Source: an uncultured bacterium (GTDB taxonomy: Bacteria; Bacillota; Clostridia; TANB77; CAG-508). From it: DNA of 19,145 nucleotides. The notes beneath the pieces are model-generated. The model was not told the origin of the DNA, did no database searches, and worked only from the letters and a program-made list of their open reading frames with translations. The stretch lies in the NCBI GenBank assembly GCA_905215615.1, contig CAJMQM010000010.1:1-19145 (forward strand). The letters are read 5' to 3'. This document shows, one piece after another, positions 1-7,353 of the stretch (the stretch's first letter is position 1; the number at the start of each line of letters is the position of its first letter). The translations under genes and the position numbers were made by a program.

Positions 1-1055
1 CCTGCTGTACTTACCTCTCTACTGCTTAGTGTTATTGTTGCTGCTTGTGGTACTTTACTATCTTTTATAACTATACTTGCATGTCCTCCGTAGTTTGTTC
101 CGTCTGTTAATCTTGCATATACTGTATCATTATGTGCTAAACCTGTTACGCTTGTTCCTGTTGCCCATGTTCCAGCTGTACTATTTTTTTGATATTGTAT
201 TGTTAATCCTGTGCTTGTACTTAAGTTTAAGCTTGCTACTCCATTACTCCAACTTGGGCTACTTGCTACTATTGCTCCGCTTTCTGTTCCATCTCCGCCG
301 TCTGCAATTTTAGCTGTTGTTATATCTTTTGTCATTGTTCCTTTATTGCCTGCCATGTCTGCTACTTCTACTTTTATTGTATATGTTGTGTTTTGTGTTA
401 AACCTGTTCTTGTTACACTTGCACTACCATTGTTTTCTATTTCTACATATGTACTATCTGATTCTCCAGCTCTTTTTATATAGAATCTATATTGTGGGTT
501 TGCTCCCATACCTGCCTCGCCATCTGTTGCACTTGCTGTTATAGTTATACTATTTGTAGTGCTACTTGAACTTGCAACTGTTACTTTTGGTGCTACGGTG
601 TCTTCTATACTGAATTGTTTTTCTTCAGTTACTACTTTTCCATCTTTTACGCCTCTTACATATATAGTTTCTCCCATTGTTAGGTTTGGTACTGATGTTG
701 CATCTGTCCACTCTGTTTCTCCGTCTTTTTTATATTGTATTGTTACTCCTTCTATATCTGATGTTAGTTCTAATGTTGCAGTTCCTGTGCTCCATGTTAC
801 TTTTCCAGTTACAGTACCTAATATAGGCATGTCTCCTCCGCCTATATCGTTCATTATTTCATCCATGTCGTTTAGTAACTTATTTAGTTCGCTTTGCTCT
901 CTACTTACTGCTTCTTCTGTTTTGTTTTTTGCTTCTTGTGCTTTTGCTATTATTCCATTGTCGCTAAATACTACACCTATTGTTATGCTTAGTAATATTA
1001 ATAACACTATTATTGTAACTACTAATGAAATTAATGTTATTCCTTTGTTTTTCAT
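1..1055 (-). CDS. Prepilin-signal surface protein with Ig/FN3-like modules (3' end outside window)
   Basis: An open frame of at least 351 codons reads leftward from ATG at 1055 and leaves the window with no stop. The start follows GGAG with good spacing. The N-terminus MKNKGITLISLVV continues into a long hydrophobic helix, giving a type IV prepilin-like signal: G at -1, then ITLIS. The usual Glu at +5 is Ser here. A charged helical stretch follows (about residues 35-75). Then come repeated beta-rich modules: two copies of a 'W.xG.A.L.L...G.TIQY' unit near residues 80-160 and 270-340, flanking an FN3/Ig-like module with 'DxAGNKGT' near 230-240. Such modules are typical of cell-surface proteins. 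The gene lies 25 bases behind the 1081-1578 gene and probably shares its promoter. Export and surface location are inferred; the true length and C-terminal anchor cannot be seen. Confidence 0.85.
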   Translation of the reverse strand, partial: MKNKGITLISLVVTIIVLLILLSITIGVVFSDNGIIAKAQEAKNKTEEAVSREQSELNKLLNDMDEIMNDIGGGDMPILGTVTGKVTWSTGTATLELTSDIEGVTIQYKKDGETEWTDATSVPNLTMGETIYVRGVKDGKVVTEEKQFSIEDTVAPKVTVASSSSTTNSITITASATDGEAGMGANPQYRFYIKRAGESDSTYVEIENNGSASVTRTGLTQNTTYTIKVEVADMAGNKGTMTKDITTAKIADGGDGTESGAIVASSPSWSNGVASLNLSTSTGLTIQYQKNSTAGTWATGTSVTGLAHNDTVYARLTDGTNYGGHASIVIKDSKVPQAATITLSSREVSTA

Positions 1056-1080
1056 CTTTACACTCTCCTACCCTTTCAAT

Positions 1081-1578
1081 TTATTTTTCGACTATCTCAA
1101 AATTACTTGCATTTGATAAGTCCATTGTTACACTACATCTTAGCTTTCTTGTTTCGCCTTGGGCTATACTTGGTATTATTGCATCTAGTGTTGTTATTTC
1201 TTCCCCATTTTGACCTATTATTCTTAAAGTTACTATTTCTTCTTGTTGCTCTTCTGTTCCTGAATTTGTTAAGTCTGCTGTTATTGTTGTCATATCGTTT
1301 CCTGGGTTATATACAAAATTTATATTTGTTACCTCTATTTTTTTAAATTGTTTTTCTTTTTTTATCTCTGGGCTATTATTTTCTTTTTGCCCATCTTCTA
1401 ATTCAGTAACATATGGGTTTGTTATTTCTGTATTTTCCTCTACATACCCCACAATTTCAGTATTATTTGCAGTGTTTTCTTCATTTTTGCCTTCTTTTAT
1501 TCTATTATTAGCTATTAAAAATGCTGAGCCTAATACTAGAACAATTACTATAATAAGTATAGTTACGTTTCTATTCAT
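1081..1578 (-). CDS. Membrane-anchored protein with FxLYD-like C-terminal domain
   Basis: A 165-residue protein. ATG at 1578 is chosen because GGGGAGG sits 7-8 bases upstream; an in-frame TTG at 1611 has no such site. Residues 2-24 form one hydrophobic helix (VTILIIVIVLVLGSAFLIA) after the charged start MNR, so it is probably a signal anchor with the rest outside the cell. Residues about 27-80 are polar and low in complexity (E, N, K, T), like a linker. Residues 85-165 look like one beta-sandwich with the pattern 'D.tNsG...e.vtL.i...nG....l....i..l..Get', which resembles the FxLYD/DUF domains of Gram-positive exported proteins. I place the fold only by pattern. It is the first gene of a two-gene unit with the surface protein and may help present or assemble it; that role is inference. 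Confidence 0.75.
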   Translation of the reverse strand: MNRNVTILIIVIVLVLGSAFLIANNRIKEGKNEENTANNTEIVGYVEENTEITNPYVTELEDGQKENNSPEIKKEKQFKKIEVTNINFVYNPGNDMTTITADLTNSGTEEQQEEIVTLRIIGQNGEEITTLDAIIPSIAQGETRKLRCSVTMDLSNASNFEIVEK

Positions 1579-1944
1579 TATTTTTTCCTCCCCTGTGTAA
1601 TAATCGGTCAAAATATAACAAAATATTTTTAAATATTTTGTAAAACCTTGTATTATTTTTCAAAAGAATAGTATCATTTTTGTAATTTTTAGTCAATATT
1701 TTTTCAAACTTTTTTGTCTTTTTTTGAAAATTTTGATTCTTTGTAACGCTTGTAGTTCTAGTATTTTATAAAATAGGAACGATTAATTCCTATTGCTTTT
1801 ATTTTACATTTTATTCCATTTATTTTAAACATTAGTTTGTATTGGTCATTTTTTATTTTGTCGAATTTTGTATTTTTTTCTGTAATATTACTAACCTATC
1901 ACCATTTTTTATAATACTCATATAATTAATTAAGCAATTACGCA
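1579..1944. other. AT-rich divergent intergenic region with two inverted repeats
   Basis: No gene is supported here. The stretch holds the minus-strand promoter at 1668-1696; a near-perfect AT-only palindrome at 1619-1640 (arms of 10, loop of 2) in the leader of the minus-strand genes; and an inverted repeat AATAGGAA-7-TTCCTATT at 1772-1794. On the plus side TATAAT occurs at 1910-1915 and again at 1921-1926, either of which could be the -10 box for asd, but no convincing -35 box accompanies them. I looked for a lysine riboswitch upstream of asd and saw no conserved, structured, G+C-richer element. Confidence 0.5.
1668..1696 (-). promoter_or_regulatory. Sigma-A-type promoter for the 1578/1055 gene pair
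   Basis: On the minus strand TTGACT (1696-1691) is followed by exactly 17 bases and TACTAT (1673-1668). This places the transcript start about 85-90 bases before ATG 1578, so the leader includes the palindrome at 1619-1640. Confidence 0.55.
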
Positions 1945-1971
1945 ATGAAATATGAAAGGACAGGGATTTTT

Positions 1972-2979
1972 ATGAAAAGTTATAAATTAGCACTTGTTGG
2001 TGCAACTGGTTTAGTTGGTAGAACAGCTTTAAAAGTTTTAGAAGAGTTTAATTTGCCTATTTCTGAATATGTATTGTTTTCTTCTAGTAAGTCTGCTGGA
2101 AGTAAAATACGTTTTCAAAAAAAAGATTACATAGTTAAAGAATTAACTGAAACCTCATTTAAAGAAGAACATTTTGATTTTGCTATTTTTTCTGCTGGTG
2201 CCAGCACAGCTAAAAAATTTGCTCCCATTGCCGCTTCTACTGGCTGTGTAGTAATAGACAATAGTAGTGCTTTTAGGATGGATGCTGATGTTCCTCTTGT
2301 AGTTCCAGAGGTTAACCCGGAAGAAATATTAAAAAATAAAGGCATAATTGCAAACCCAAATTGTTCAACAATTCAAGCTGTTGTTGTATTAAAACCATTA
2401 GATGATGCATATAAAATTAAAAGAATAGTTTATTCTACTTATCAAGCTGTTTCTGGTGCTGGAAAAAAAGCAATAAATGACTATGAAAATGGAATACAAA
2501 AACACATTAATAGTTTATACACATACGATCTAGAAAAGTTTAATTGTGACATATTTGATAATTGTATACCTCAAATTGATGTTTTTGAAGATAACTTATA
2601 CACTAAAGAGGAAATGAAAATGATAAATGAAACAAGAAAAATATTAAAAAATCCAGACTTAAACATTACTGCAACTGCTGTAAGAGTTCCTGTTAGTAAT
2701 TGTCATGGAGAAAGTATAAATGTAGAATTTGAAAAACCATTTTACTTGCGTGAAGTAATAGATATATTAAAAGCTTCGATAGGTGTAAGAGTTAAAGATA
2801 CTCCTGAATACCCTATGCCTATTGATGTATCTGGCTATAACAATGTTTATGTTGGTAGAATTAGACGTGACAACAGTATACGAAATGGTTTAAATTTATG
2901 GGTTGTTGCTGACAACATAAGAAAAGGTGCTGCAACTAATGCTGTACAAATTTTAAAAGATTTAATTTGTTTGAAATAA
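1972..2979 (+). CDS. asd: Aspartate-semialdehyde dehydrogenase
   Basis: A 335-residue enzyme that reduces beta-aspartyl phosphate to aspartate semialdehyde with NADPH, the branch point for lysine, threonine, methionine and diaminopimelate. The start is set at ATG 1972, 11 bases after AAAGGA; an upstream in-frame ATG at 1945 has no ribosome site and adds residues the family lacks. Visible motifs: GATGLVG for the nucleotide at residues 9-15, the catalytic Cys in NPNCSTIQ (about 128), GAGKKAINDY, VRVPVSNCHGE with the phosphate/active-site His, and the C-terminal NLWVVADNIRKGAATNAVQ. Length and motif order are normal for bacterial Asd. It leads the plus-strand diaminopimelate locus, 45 bases before dapA. 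Confidence 0.96.
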   Translation: MKSYKLALVGATGLVGRTALKVLEEFNLPISEYVLFSSSKSAGSKIRFQKKDYIVKELTETSFKEEHFDFAIFSAGASTAKKFAPIAASTGCVVIDNSSAFRMDADVPLVVPEVNPEEILKNKGIIANPNCSTIQAVVVLKPLDDAYKIKRIVYSTYQAVSGAGKKAINDYENGIQKHINSLYTYDLEKFNCDIFDNCIPQIDVFEDNLYTKEEMKMINETRKILKNPDLNITATAVRVPVSNCHGESINVEFEKPFYLREVIDILKASIGVRVKDTPEYPMPIDVSGYNNVYVGRIRRDNSIRNGLNLWVVADNIRKGAATNAVQILKDLICLK

Positions 2980-2983
2980 TTTA

Positions 2984-3009
2984 GAAAGGAGTGTATGGTT
3001 ACAAATTAA
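2984..3009 (+). promoter_or_regulatory. Ribosome site and 4-codon in-frame leader ORF before dapA
   Basis: GAAAGGAG at 2984-2991 is well spaced for ATG 2995, but that frame stops after four codons (MVTN, TAA at 3007-3009). The frame is the same as dapA, whose family-consistent ATG lies 15 bases further on at 3025 with no ribosome site of its own. The layout fits translational coupling or reinitiation, or a nonsense change in an older extended start. Confidence 0.4.
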
Positions 3010-3024
3010 CTATACAATGTGTGT

Positions 3025-3915
3025 ATGAAGAAAAAAATACTTTTTAAAGGTGTTGGCACCGCTATATCAACACCTTTTGATAAAAGCGGTATAAATTTTG
3101 AAGAATATAAAAAGCTAGTAGAATTTCAAATAATAAATGGTGCTGACGCAATTATTGTCTGTGGTACTACTGGAGAATCTTCTACTATGTCTACCACAGA
3201 AAAAGAAGATTTAATAAAATTTACAGTAGATATTGTAGATAACAGAATACCTGTTATAGCAGGTACTGGTGGAAACAATACTGCAAATGTTATAGAACTT
3301 TCTAAATATGCAGAAGCAGTTGGAGTAGATGGTCTTCTTATTGTAACACCATATTATAACAAAACTACTCAAGCAGGTTTAATTAAACATTATGAAGCAA
3401 TTGCAAATTCTGTGGAGTTGCCTATTATACTCTACAATGTTCCAAGTAGAACTGGTTTAAATATTTTGCCTGAAACTTGTTTAGAATTATCTAAAATAAA
3501 TAATATTGTTGCAATAAAAGAAGCAAGTGGAGACATTTCGCAGGTTGCTAAAATAGCAGATTTATGCCGAGATAATTTATATATATATTCTGGCAATGAT
3601 GACCAAATACTACCTATTTTGTCTCTTGGAGGAATTGGTGTAATTTCTGTACTTTCAAATATATACCCTAAATTTGTCCACAATATGGTAATAAATTACT
3701 TTAATGGTGATACTTATGAGGCTCTTAACTCACAATTAAATAGTATAGATTTAATAAATGCTTTATTTAGTGAGGTAAACCCTATTCCTGTAAAAGAAGC
3801 TCTTAACATTTTAGGGTTTAATTTTGGAATTCCAAGGCTCCCATTAGTAGAAATGTCACAAACTGGAAAAGTAAAATTACAAAAGGCTATTGAAAACTTC
3901 GCAAAAAATGTTTAA
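3025..3915 (+). CDS. dapA: 4-hydroxy-tetrahydrodipicolinate synthase
   Basis: A 296-residue TIM-barrel aldolase that condenses pyruvate with aspartate semialdehyde. Residues seen: the entry strand FKGVGTAISTPF at 7-18, the Thr pair of GTTGES at 47-52, YNVPSRTG with the catalytic Tyr near 137, and IKEASGD with the Schiff-base Lys near 166. Length is normal. The start is uncertain by two codons: GTG 3019 and ATG 3025 are both in frame, and 3025 matches the family N-terminus best. Neither has a close ribosome site; the strong one upstream serves a 4-codon ORF in the same frame that stops before dapA. It follows asd, which makes its substrate. In a spore former its product also feeds dipicolinate. 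Confidence 0.95.
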   Translation: MKKKILFKGVGTAISTPFDKSGINFEEYKKLVEFQIINGADAIIVCGTTGESSTMSTTEKEDLIKFTVDIVDNRIPVIAGTGGNNTANVIELSKYAEAVGVDGLLIVTPYYNKTTQAGLIKHYEAIANSVELPIILYNVPSRTGLNILPETCLELSKINNIVAIKEASGDISQVAKIADLCRDNLYIYSGNDDQILPILSLGGIGVISVLSNIYPKFVHNMVINYFNGDTYEALNSQLNSIDLINALFSEVNPIPVKEALNILGFNFGIPRLPLVEMSQTGKVKLQKAIENFAKNV

Positions 3916-3950
3916 TATTTTATTAATATTTATAATTATTAAAAAATTTG

Positions 3951-3959
3951 TGCTATAAT
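3951..3959 (+). promoter_or_regulatory. Extended -10 promoter element before the HD-domain gene
   Basis: TGCTATAAT (TG, one base, TATAAT) ends 25 bases before ATG 3985. The -35 region is not recognisable, which is tolerable for an extended -10. It would give the HD gene a transcript of its own with a very short leader, besides read-through from asd-dapA. Confidence 0.4.
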
Positions 3960-3984
3960 TAATTTATAAAAAAAGGAGCAAAAG

Positions 3985-4536
3985 ATGAACGGGGATAATC
4001 TTGACGAAACAATAAAATGTTGTAAAGAATTTAACGAAATTATAGAAGATATATTATCTAATGAAAAAGTAAAGGAAATGCAAAATTATATACAACATGG
4101 AGAAGTATCTTGTTTTTCTCATTGTTACTATGTTGCATATTACACTTATTTAATTTGTAAAAAGCTTAATCTAGACTATAAATCTGCTACACGTGGTGCT
4201 ATGTTACACGACTTATTTTTGTATGACTGGCATACTACCTCTCCTGCTGATATAAACGAAAAAGGCATGCATGCTTGGGCACACCCAAGAATTGCTTTAA
4301 AAAATGCAACAAATACTTTCAACTTAAATGAGACAGAACAAGATATTATTAAAAATCACATGTGGCCAGTAACTATAAGATTTCCAAAAACTAAAGAAGG
4401 GTTTGTTGTTTCTTGTATGGATAAGTATAGTGCAACATTAGAAACTTTTATGAATTGTAAAACTAAGTTAACACATACTAAATTATATAGATATGCATAT
4501 ATTTTCGTTGGACTTTTTATATTTAGAATTTTTTAA
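3985..4536 (+). CDS. HD-domain phosphohydrolase-like protein
   Basis: A 183-residue protein starting at ATG 3985, six bases after AAAAGGAG. It shows the metal-binding layout of the HD superfamily: His46 in FSHCYYVA, the His-Asp doublet at 75-76 in GAMLHDLFLYDW, HPRIAL at 100, KNHMWP with His125, and Asp146 in MDKYSA. HD proteins hydrolyse phosphate esters of nucleotides or other metabolites; the substrate cannot be told from sequence. The C-terminus (about 160-183) is Tyr/Phe-rich and hydrophobic and may touch the membrane. It sits between dapA and dapB, has its own -10 element and is closed by a strong terminator, so it is in the locus but not clearly in the pathway. No decay is visible. Confidence 0.8.
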   Translation: MNGDNLDETIKCCKEFNEIIEDILSNEKVKEMQNYIQHGEVSCFSHCYYVAYYTYLICKKLNLDYKSATRGAMLHDLFLYDWHTTSPADINEKGMHAWAHPRIALKNATNTFNLNETEQDIIKNHMWPVTIRFPKTKEGFVVSCMDKYSATLETFMNCKTKLTHTKLYRYAYIFVGLFIFRIF

Positions 4537-4552
4537 TATTAACATGCATATT

Positions 4553-4587
4553 AATAGGTAAAAGAGTTTTTCTTTTACCTATTTTTT
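4553..4587 (+). terminator. Rho-independent terminator after the HD-domain gene
   Basis: A perfect 13-bp stem (4553-4565 with 4571-4583), a 5-base loop and a run of six T at 4582-4587. It separates asd-dapA-HD from dapB. Confidence 0.85.
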
Positions 4588-4591
4588 GTGT

Positions 4592-4620
4592 TTGTATAGA
4601 GTTTTTAATCTAACTAAAAT
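4592..4620 (+). promoter_or_regulatory. Candidate promoter for dapB
   Basis: TTGTAT (4592-4597), 17 bases, TAAAAT (4615-4620), just after the terminator and 46 bases before the dapB start. The -35 is weak; support comes mainly from position and spacing. Confidence 0.4.
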
Positions 4621-4666
4621 TAACGATATTTATTATTAAGTTTATTTATATTTGGAGGAAATTATT

Positions 4667-5422
4667 ATGATAAGAATACTTGTAAATGGGTCTACTGGCA
4701 AAATGGGGCAAGAAGTTATTAAGTCTATTTCAAGAAGTAATGAATTCTATTTATTTGGAGGTATAGACAAGTTTAAAAAAGAAAATGCCAACTATAAAAC
4801 CTACTCTTCTATTTCAGAACTTTTTAACATAGCAGACAAACCTGATTCTATTATAGACTTTTCTGTTCCTGAGGCTAGTTTAGCTGTAATGGATTATGCA
4901 AAAGAATTCCATATTCCAGTGGTAGTTGCTACAACTGGATTTTCTTCTAACGAGCAAAATAAAATTAAAGATATTAGTAAATTTATTCCTATATTTCAGT
5001 CTGCAAATATGTCTTTTGATATAAATATTATGAGAAATACTGTGGCTAATCTTGCTACTCTTCTTACTGATGATGATATTGAAATTGTTGAAACACACCA
5101 TAATAGTAAATTAGATTCTCCAAGTGGTACTGCTATGATGCTTGCAGACAGCATAAATAGAAAGTCTGGAAACAAGTATACATATATTTTTAATAGACAC
5201 GACAACAGACAAAAGCGTGAAAAAAATGAGATAGGTTTTTCTTCTATTCGCGGTGGAAATATTGTAGGTGAACATAGCGTGTTATTTTTTAGTGATGACG
5301 AAAGCCTTGAGGTGAAACATATTGCATATTCAAGAGCTGTTTATGCTAAAGGTGCTTTAAAAGCTACTAAGTTTATTATAAATAAGCCAGCAGGTTATTA
5401 CACTATGAACGACTTGATTTAA
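4667..5422 (+). CDS. dapB: 4-hydroxy-tetrahydrodipicolinate reductase
   Basis: A 251-residue enzyme that reduces the DapA product to tetrahydrodipicolinate with NAD(P)H. ATG 4667 follows GGAGG by 8 bases; an in-frame TTG at 4652 overlaps that site and is rejected. Visible: the Rossmann motif NGSTGKMGQEV at the start, IDFSVPEA, VVATTGFS, the central QSANMSFDINIM, and the catalytic/substrate block ETHHNSKLDSPSGTA near residues 147-161, then RGGNIVGEHSV. Length is normal. It is cut off from dapA by a terminator and probably has its own promoter. Its stop overlaps the stop of the convergent DUF4363 gene. Confidence 0.95.
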   Translation: MIRILVNGSTGKMGQEVIKSISRSNEFYLFGGIDKFKKENANYKTYSSISELFNIADKPDSIIDFSVPEASLAVMDYAKEFHIPVVVATTGFSSNEQNKIKDISKFIPIFQSANMSFDINIMRNTVANLATLLTDDDIEIVETHHNSKLDSPSGTAMMLADSINRKSGNKYTYIFNRHDNRQKREKNEIGFSSIRGGNIVGEHSVLFFSDDESLEVKHIAYSRAVYAKGALKATKFIINKPAGYYTMNDLI

Positions 5423-5805
5423 AACACATTTTTTAAAGTAAATTTATCTTTTTCTTCTATATGTTGCAGTAAGAATATACAGCTGTCTATGTTTTCAATA
5501 GCAGTATTATATTCTTCTGCATTTATATTAGCTTTAGCTCTAATTAATGCTTCAGATACCTTTTCAAGTTCGTCATGTTCAATATAATATGCAAGAGTTT
5601 TAGTTTTTTCATCCCATATTTGTTTGCTTGTAGAAATTGCATCTTCTATTTCCTTTATTTCTTTATTTTGCCAAATTTTATTACTAACATTTTGTAAGTT
5701 TCCGTTTATTTCTGCCACTGCAGTTTTGGTGTTATTGTGTGTAATTACATTTCCTACTATAATTAAAATAACAATTATTATACAAATAACTAATTCTTTT
5801 TGCAT
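5419..5805 (-). CDS. DUF4363-family protein
   Basis: A 128-residue protein. ATG 5805 is chosen because an AAGGGG site precedes it and the hydrophobic segment starts at once (MQKELVICIIIVILIIVG); the frame stays open upstream to 5967, but that stretch is basic, lacks a ribosome site and overlaps the end of the DUF421 gene. One membrane anchor at residues 5-22 is followed by a helical extracytoplasmic part with the family traits: W at 'DEKTK/W', 'AYYIEHDELEKVSEAL', and a conserved C-terminus ending in 'LKNVF'. The function of DUF4363 is unknown; in Clostridia it is often next to DUF421 genes, as here. It overlaps dapB tail to tail by four bases. Confidence 0.75.
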   Translation of the reverse strand: MQKELVICIIIVILIIVGNVITHNNTKTAVAEINGNLQNVSNKIWQNKEIKEIEDAISTSKQIWDEKTKTLAYYIEHDELEKVSEALIRAKANINAEEYNTAIENIDSCIFLLQHIEEKDKFTLKNVF

Positions 5806-5896
5806 AAGTTCTATCCCCTTTTTTCTAGTATTTTTTATTAGAATTTTATAATTGTGTATTTTTAGTTTCTTAAACATTAGTAAATTTCTAATTAAT

Positions 5897-6586
5897 TTAA
5901 TTATTCTTTCCGCTTCTATTACTTTTCTTTTGGCAAAACATTTGGTTTCCACCATCAAATGTAACAATTAATGCCTCTTCTGGTTCCATATTAAATTTAT
6001 TTACTTCTTTCTTTAACCAATTATAATCTCTTCCTATGTTTTTTAAATTCTGGTACATTACTTTTCCATCTACCACTAAATCATATGGAATTCCTTCATA
6101 TTCTGGAGTTATATTAAAGTCTTTAGGTATTGTTGTTCTTTTATCTGGCTTTTGTATTACAGTAATTTGTCCACTTGTTTCTAATATTGCATATTCTACA
6201 TCTCCTAGATTAAAGACATTGTTACTTCTTAACCTTTCTTCTAACTCGTTTATTGTAAATCTTTCTTTTTTTAATACTTTTTCGTCTATCTTTCCTCTAT
6301 ATACTAAAATAGATGGTTTTCCACATAATATTTCTCTTATTTTTAAGCTTTTTAAATTTAAAAAAGAAATTATTAAATGCATTACTAAAAGACCTAAAAT
6401 AGGTATTATTCCATTACTTATTGGTATCCCCGTTTCTGCCATTGGTACTGCCGCTAAGTCTGCTATCATTATTGAAATTGCAAGTTCAAATGGTTGTAAT
6501 TGCCCTATTTCTCTTTTTCCCATTAGTCTCATAACTATTAAAACTATTATGTATAATACAATACTTCTAACAAATACTACTAGCAT
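5897..6586 (-). CDS. DUF421 (YetF-like) membrane protein
   Basis: A 229-residue protein. The N-terminus carries about three membrane segments (residues 4-20, 37-52, 58-75) with the family signature RLMGKREIGQLQPFELA between the first two. A cytoplasmic alpha/beta domain follows: KPSILVYRGKID, 'TINELEERLRSNNVFNLGDVEYAILETSGQ' in substance, and 'YDLVVDGKVM'. DUF421/YetF proteins are uncharacterised membrane proteins frequent in spore-forming Firmicutes. ATG 6586 is the family-consistent start but has no ribosome site; the nearest one, AAGGAG at 6620-6615, precedes a 5-codon ORF in another frame. The DUF4363 gene follows 91 bases downstream and likely belongs to the same transcript. Confidence 0.85.
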   Translation of the reverse strand: MLVVFVRSIVLYIIVLIVMRLMGKREIGQLQPFELAISIMIADLAAVPMAETGIPISNGIIPILGLLVMHLIISFLNLKSLKIREILCGKPSILVYRGKIDEKVLKKERFTINELEERLRSNNVFNLGDVEYAILETSGQITVIQKPDKRTTIPKDFNITPEYEGIPYDLVVDGKVMYQNLKNIGRDYNWLKKEVNKFNMEPEEALIVTFDGGNQMFCQKKSNRSGKNN

Positions 6587-6593
6587 ACTATTT

Positions 6594-6620
6594 TTATATG
6601 GCTTTTTCCATATACTCCTT
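6594..6620 (-). promoter_or_regulatory. Ribosome site and 5-codon ORF upstream of the DUF421 gene
   Basis: On the minus strand AAGGAG (6620-6615) leads to ATG 6611, which reads MEKAI and stops at 6594, seven bases before ATG 6586. The mini-ORF is offset from the DUF421 frame by one base. DUF421 itself lacks a ribosome site, so it may depend on reinitiation or coupling. Confidence 0.35.
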
Positions 6621-6841
6621 CTTTTAATATATTTAGGTTTTTATGGATTTCCTATAACCTATTATTTTTTTATTTTCAATATTATTTTTAACATTTATAT
6701 ATTTTTTATGCAGAATACGTATAAAATAAAAATTTTTATAAATAATAAATTTACAATGAATAATATTTTTTTATATGTACATAATAGAAATTGAACCCAT
6801 TAACATTTAACTATGTTATAGAAAATAAGGAGGTTTTTTAT

Positions 6842-7219
6842 ATGTCAGAGGATGTTAATAGTAAGTCTAAAGAAGGTGGCAAAAGTACCGTATGGCAAAT
6901 AGTTGGTAGATTAGTAACAGCAGCCATAGTTCTTGCTATAACAGCATTTTTTACACCTGGATTTCATATTAGTAGTTTTTGGGCATTAGCTGCAGCAGCA
7001 ATTGTTCTTACAATTATAGATTATTTAATTGTAAGGTTTACTGGCTTACAAGCAACACCTTTTGGAAAAGGTTTTGTAGGTTTTATATTATCTGCCGTAG
7101 TTTTATATGTTACCCAATACTTTGTAGCAGGTTATGCTGTATCTTGGATGGCCGCAATTATAGGTGCTTTAGTTTATGGAGTAGTAGACTATTTCTTACC
7201 AGGAAACCAAACTATGTAG
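6842..7219 (+). CDS. Small four-helix membrane protein, phage-holin-IV/YvlD-like
   Basis: A 125-residue protein starting at ATG 6842, eight bases after AAGGAGG; the upstream in-frame stretch from 6791 is not needed. A polar, basic N-terminus (residues 1-18) is followed by four hydrophobic helices at about 19-38, 44-62, 75-93 and 99-117. Short turns include FTPGF, 'GLQATPFGKG' and 'VDYFLPG'. The pattern resembles the 'phage holin family, superfamily IV' (YvlD-type) proteins, most of which are chromosomal and not proven holins. There are no phage genes nearby, so a lysis role is unlikely. It is monocistronic, ended by a long stem-loop. Confidence 0.7.
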   Translation: MSEDVNSKSKEGGKSTVWQIVGRLVTAAIVLAITAFFTPGFHISSFWALAAAAIVLTIIDYLIVRFTGLQATPFGKGFVGFILSAVVLYVTQYFVAGYAVSWMAAIIGALVYGVVDYFLPGNQTM

Positions 7220-7238
7220 TTTAAAATGGGAATTAATT

Positions 7239-7290
7239 AAAAGAGGAGAATTTAATGCTTTAAGTTTAAAGCTTACATCTCCTCTTTTTT
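7239..7290 (+). terminator. Rho-independent terminator with a two-part stem
   Basis: An 11-bp outer stem (7239-7249 with 7278-7288) ends in six T (7285-7290). Inside its 28-base loop lies a second perfect 7-bp stem (7257-7263 with 7266-7272). Confidence 0.8.
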
Positions 7291-7353
7291 CTGCTAGTAG
7301 TAAAATTTTATGTATTGTATTACTCTATTTATACTTAATTATTAAAGTTTCTA

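Noticed and set aside
77..1116. Several plus-strand open frames of 60-185 codons
   Set aside because: They are antisense to the partial minus-strand surface-protein gene, are made almost only of Leu, Phe, Ser and Tyr, and lack ribosome sites.
1741..1971. Lysine riboswitch upstream of asd
   Set aside because: No G+C-richer multi-helix structure or conserved core is visible; the region is nearly pure A/T with one short inverted repeat.
5806..5967. N-terminal extension of the DUF4363 protein from 5967
   Set aside because: The extension has no ribosome site and overlaps the DUF421 3' end, whereas ATG 5805 has one and gives the family N-terminus.
6036..6794. A 252-codon plus-strand frame
   Set aside because: It is antisense to DUF421, which has family motifs and normal length. 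The plus frame has no ribosome site and a skewed composition.
6842..7219. Prophage remnant because of the holin-like protein
   Set aside because: No lysin, terminase, integrase or other phage gene is near, and chromosomal proteins of this family are common.
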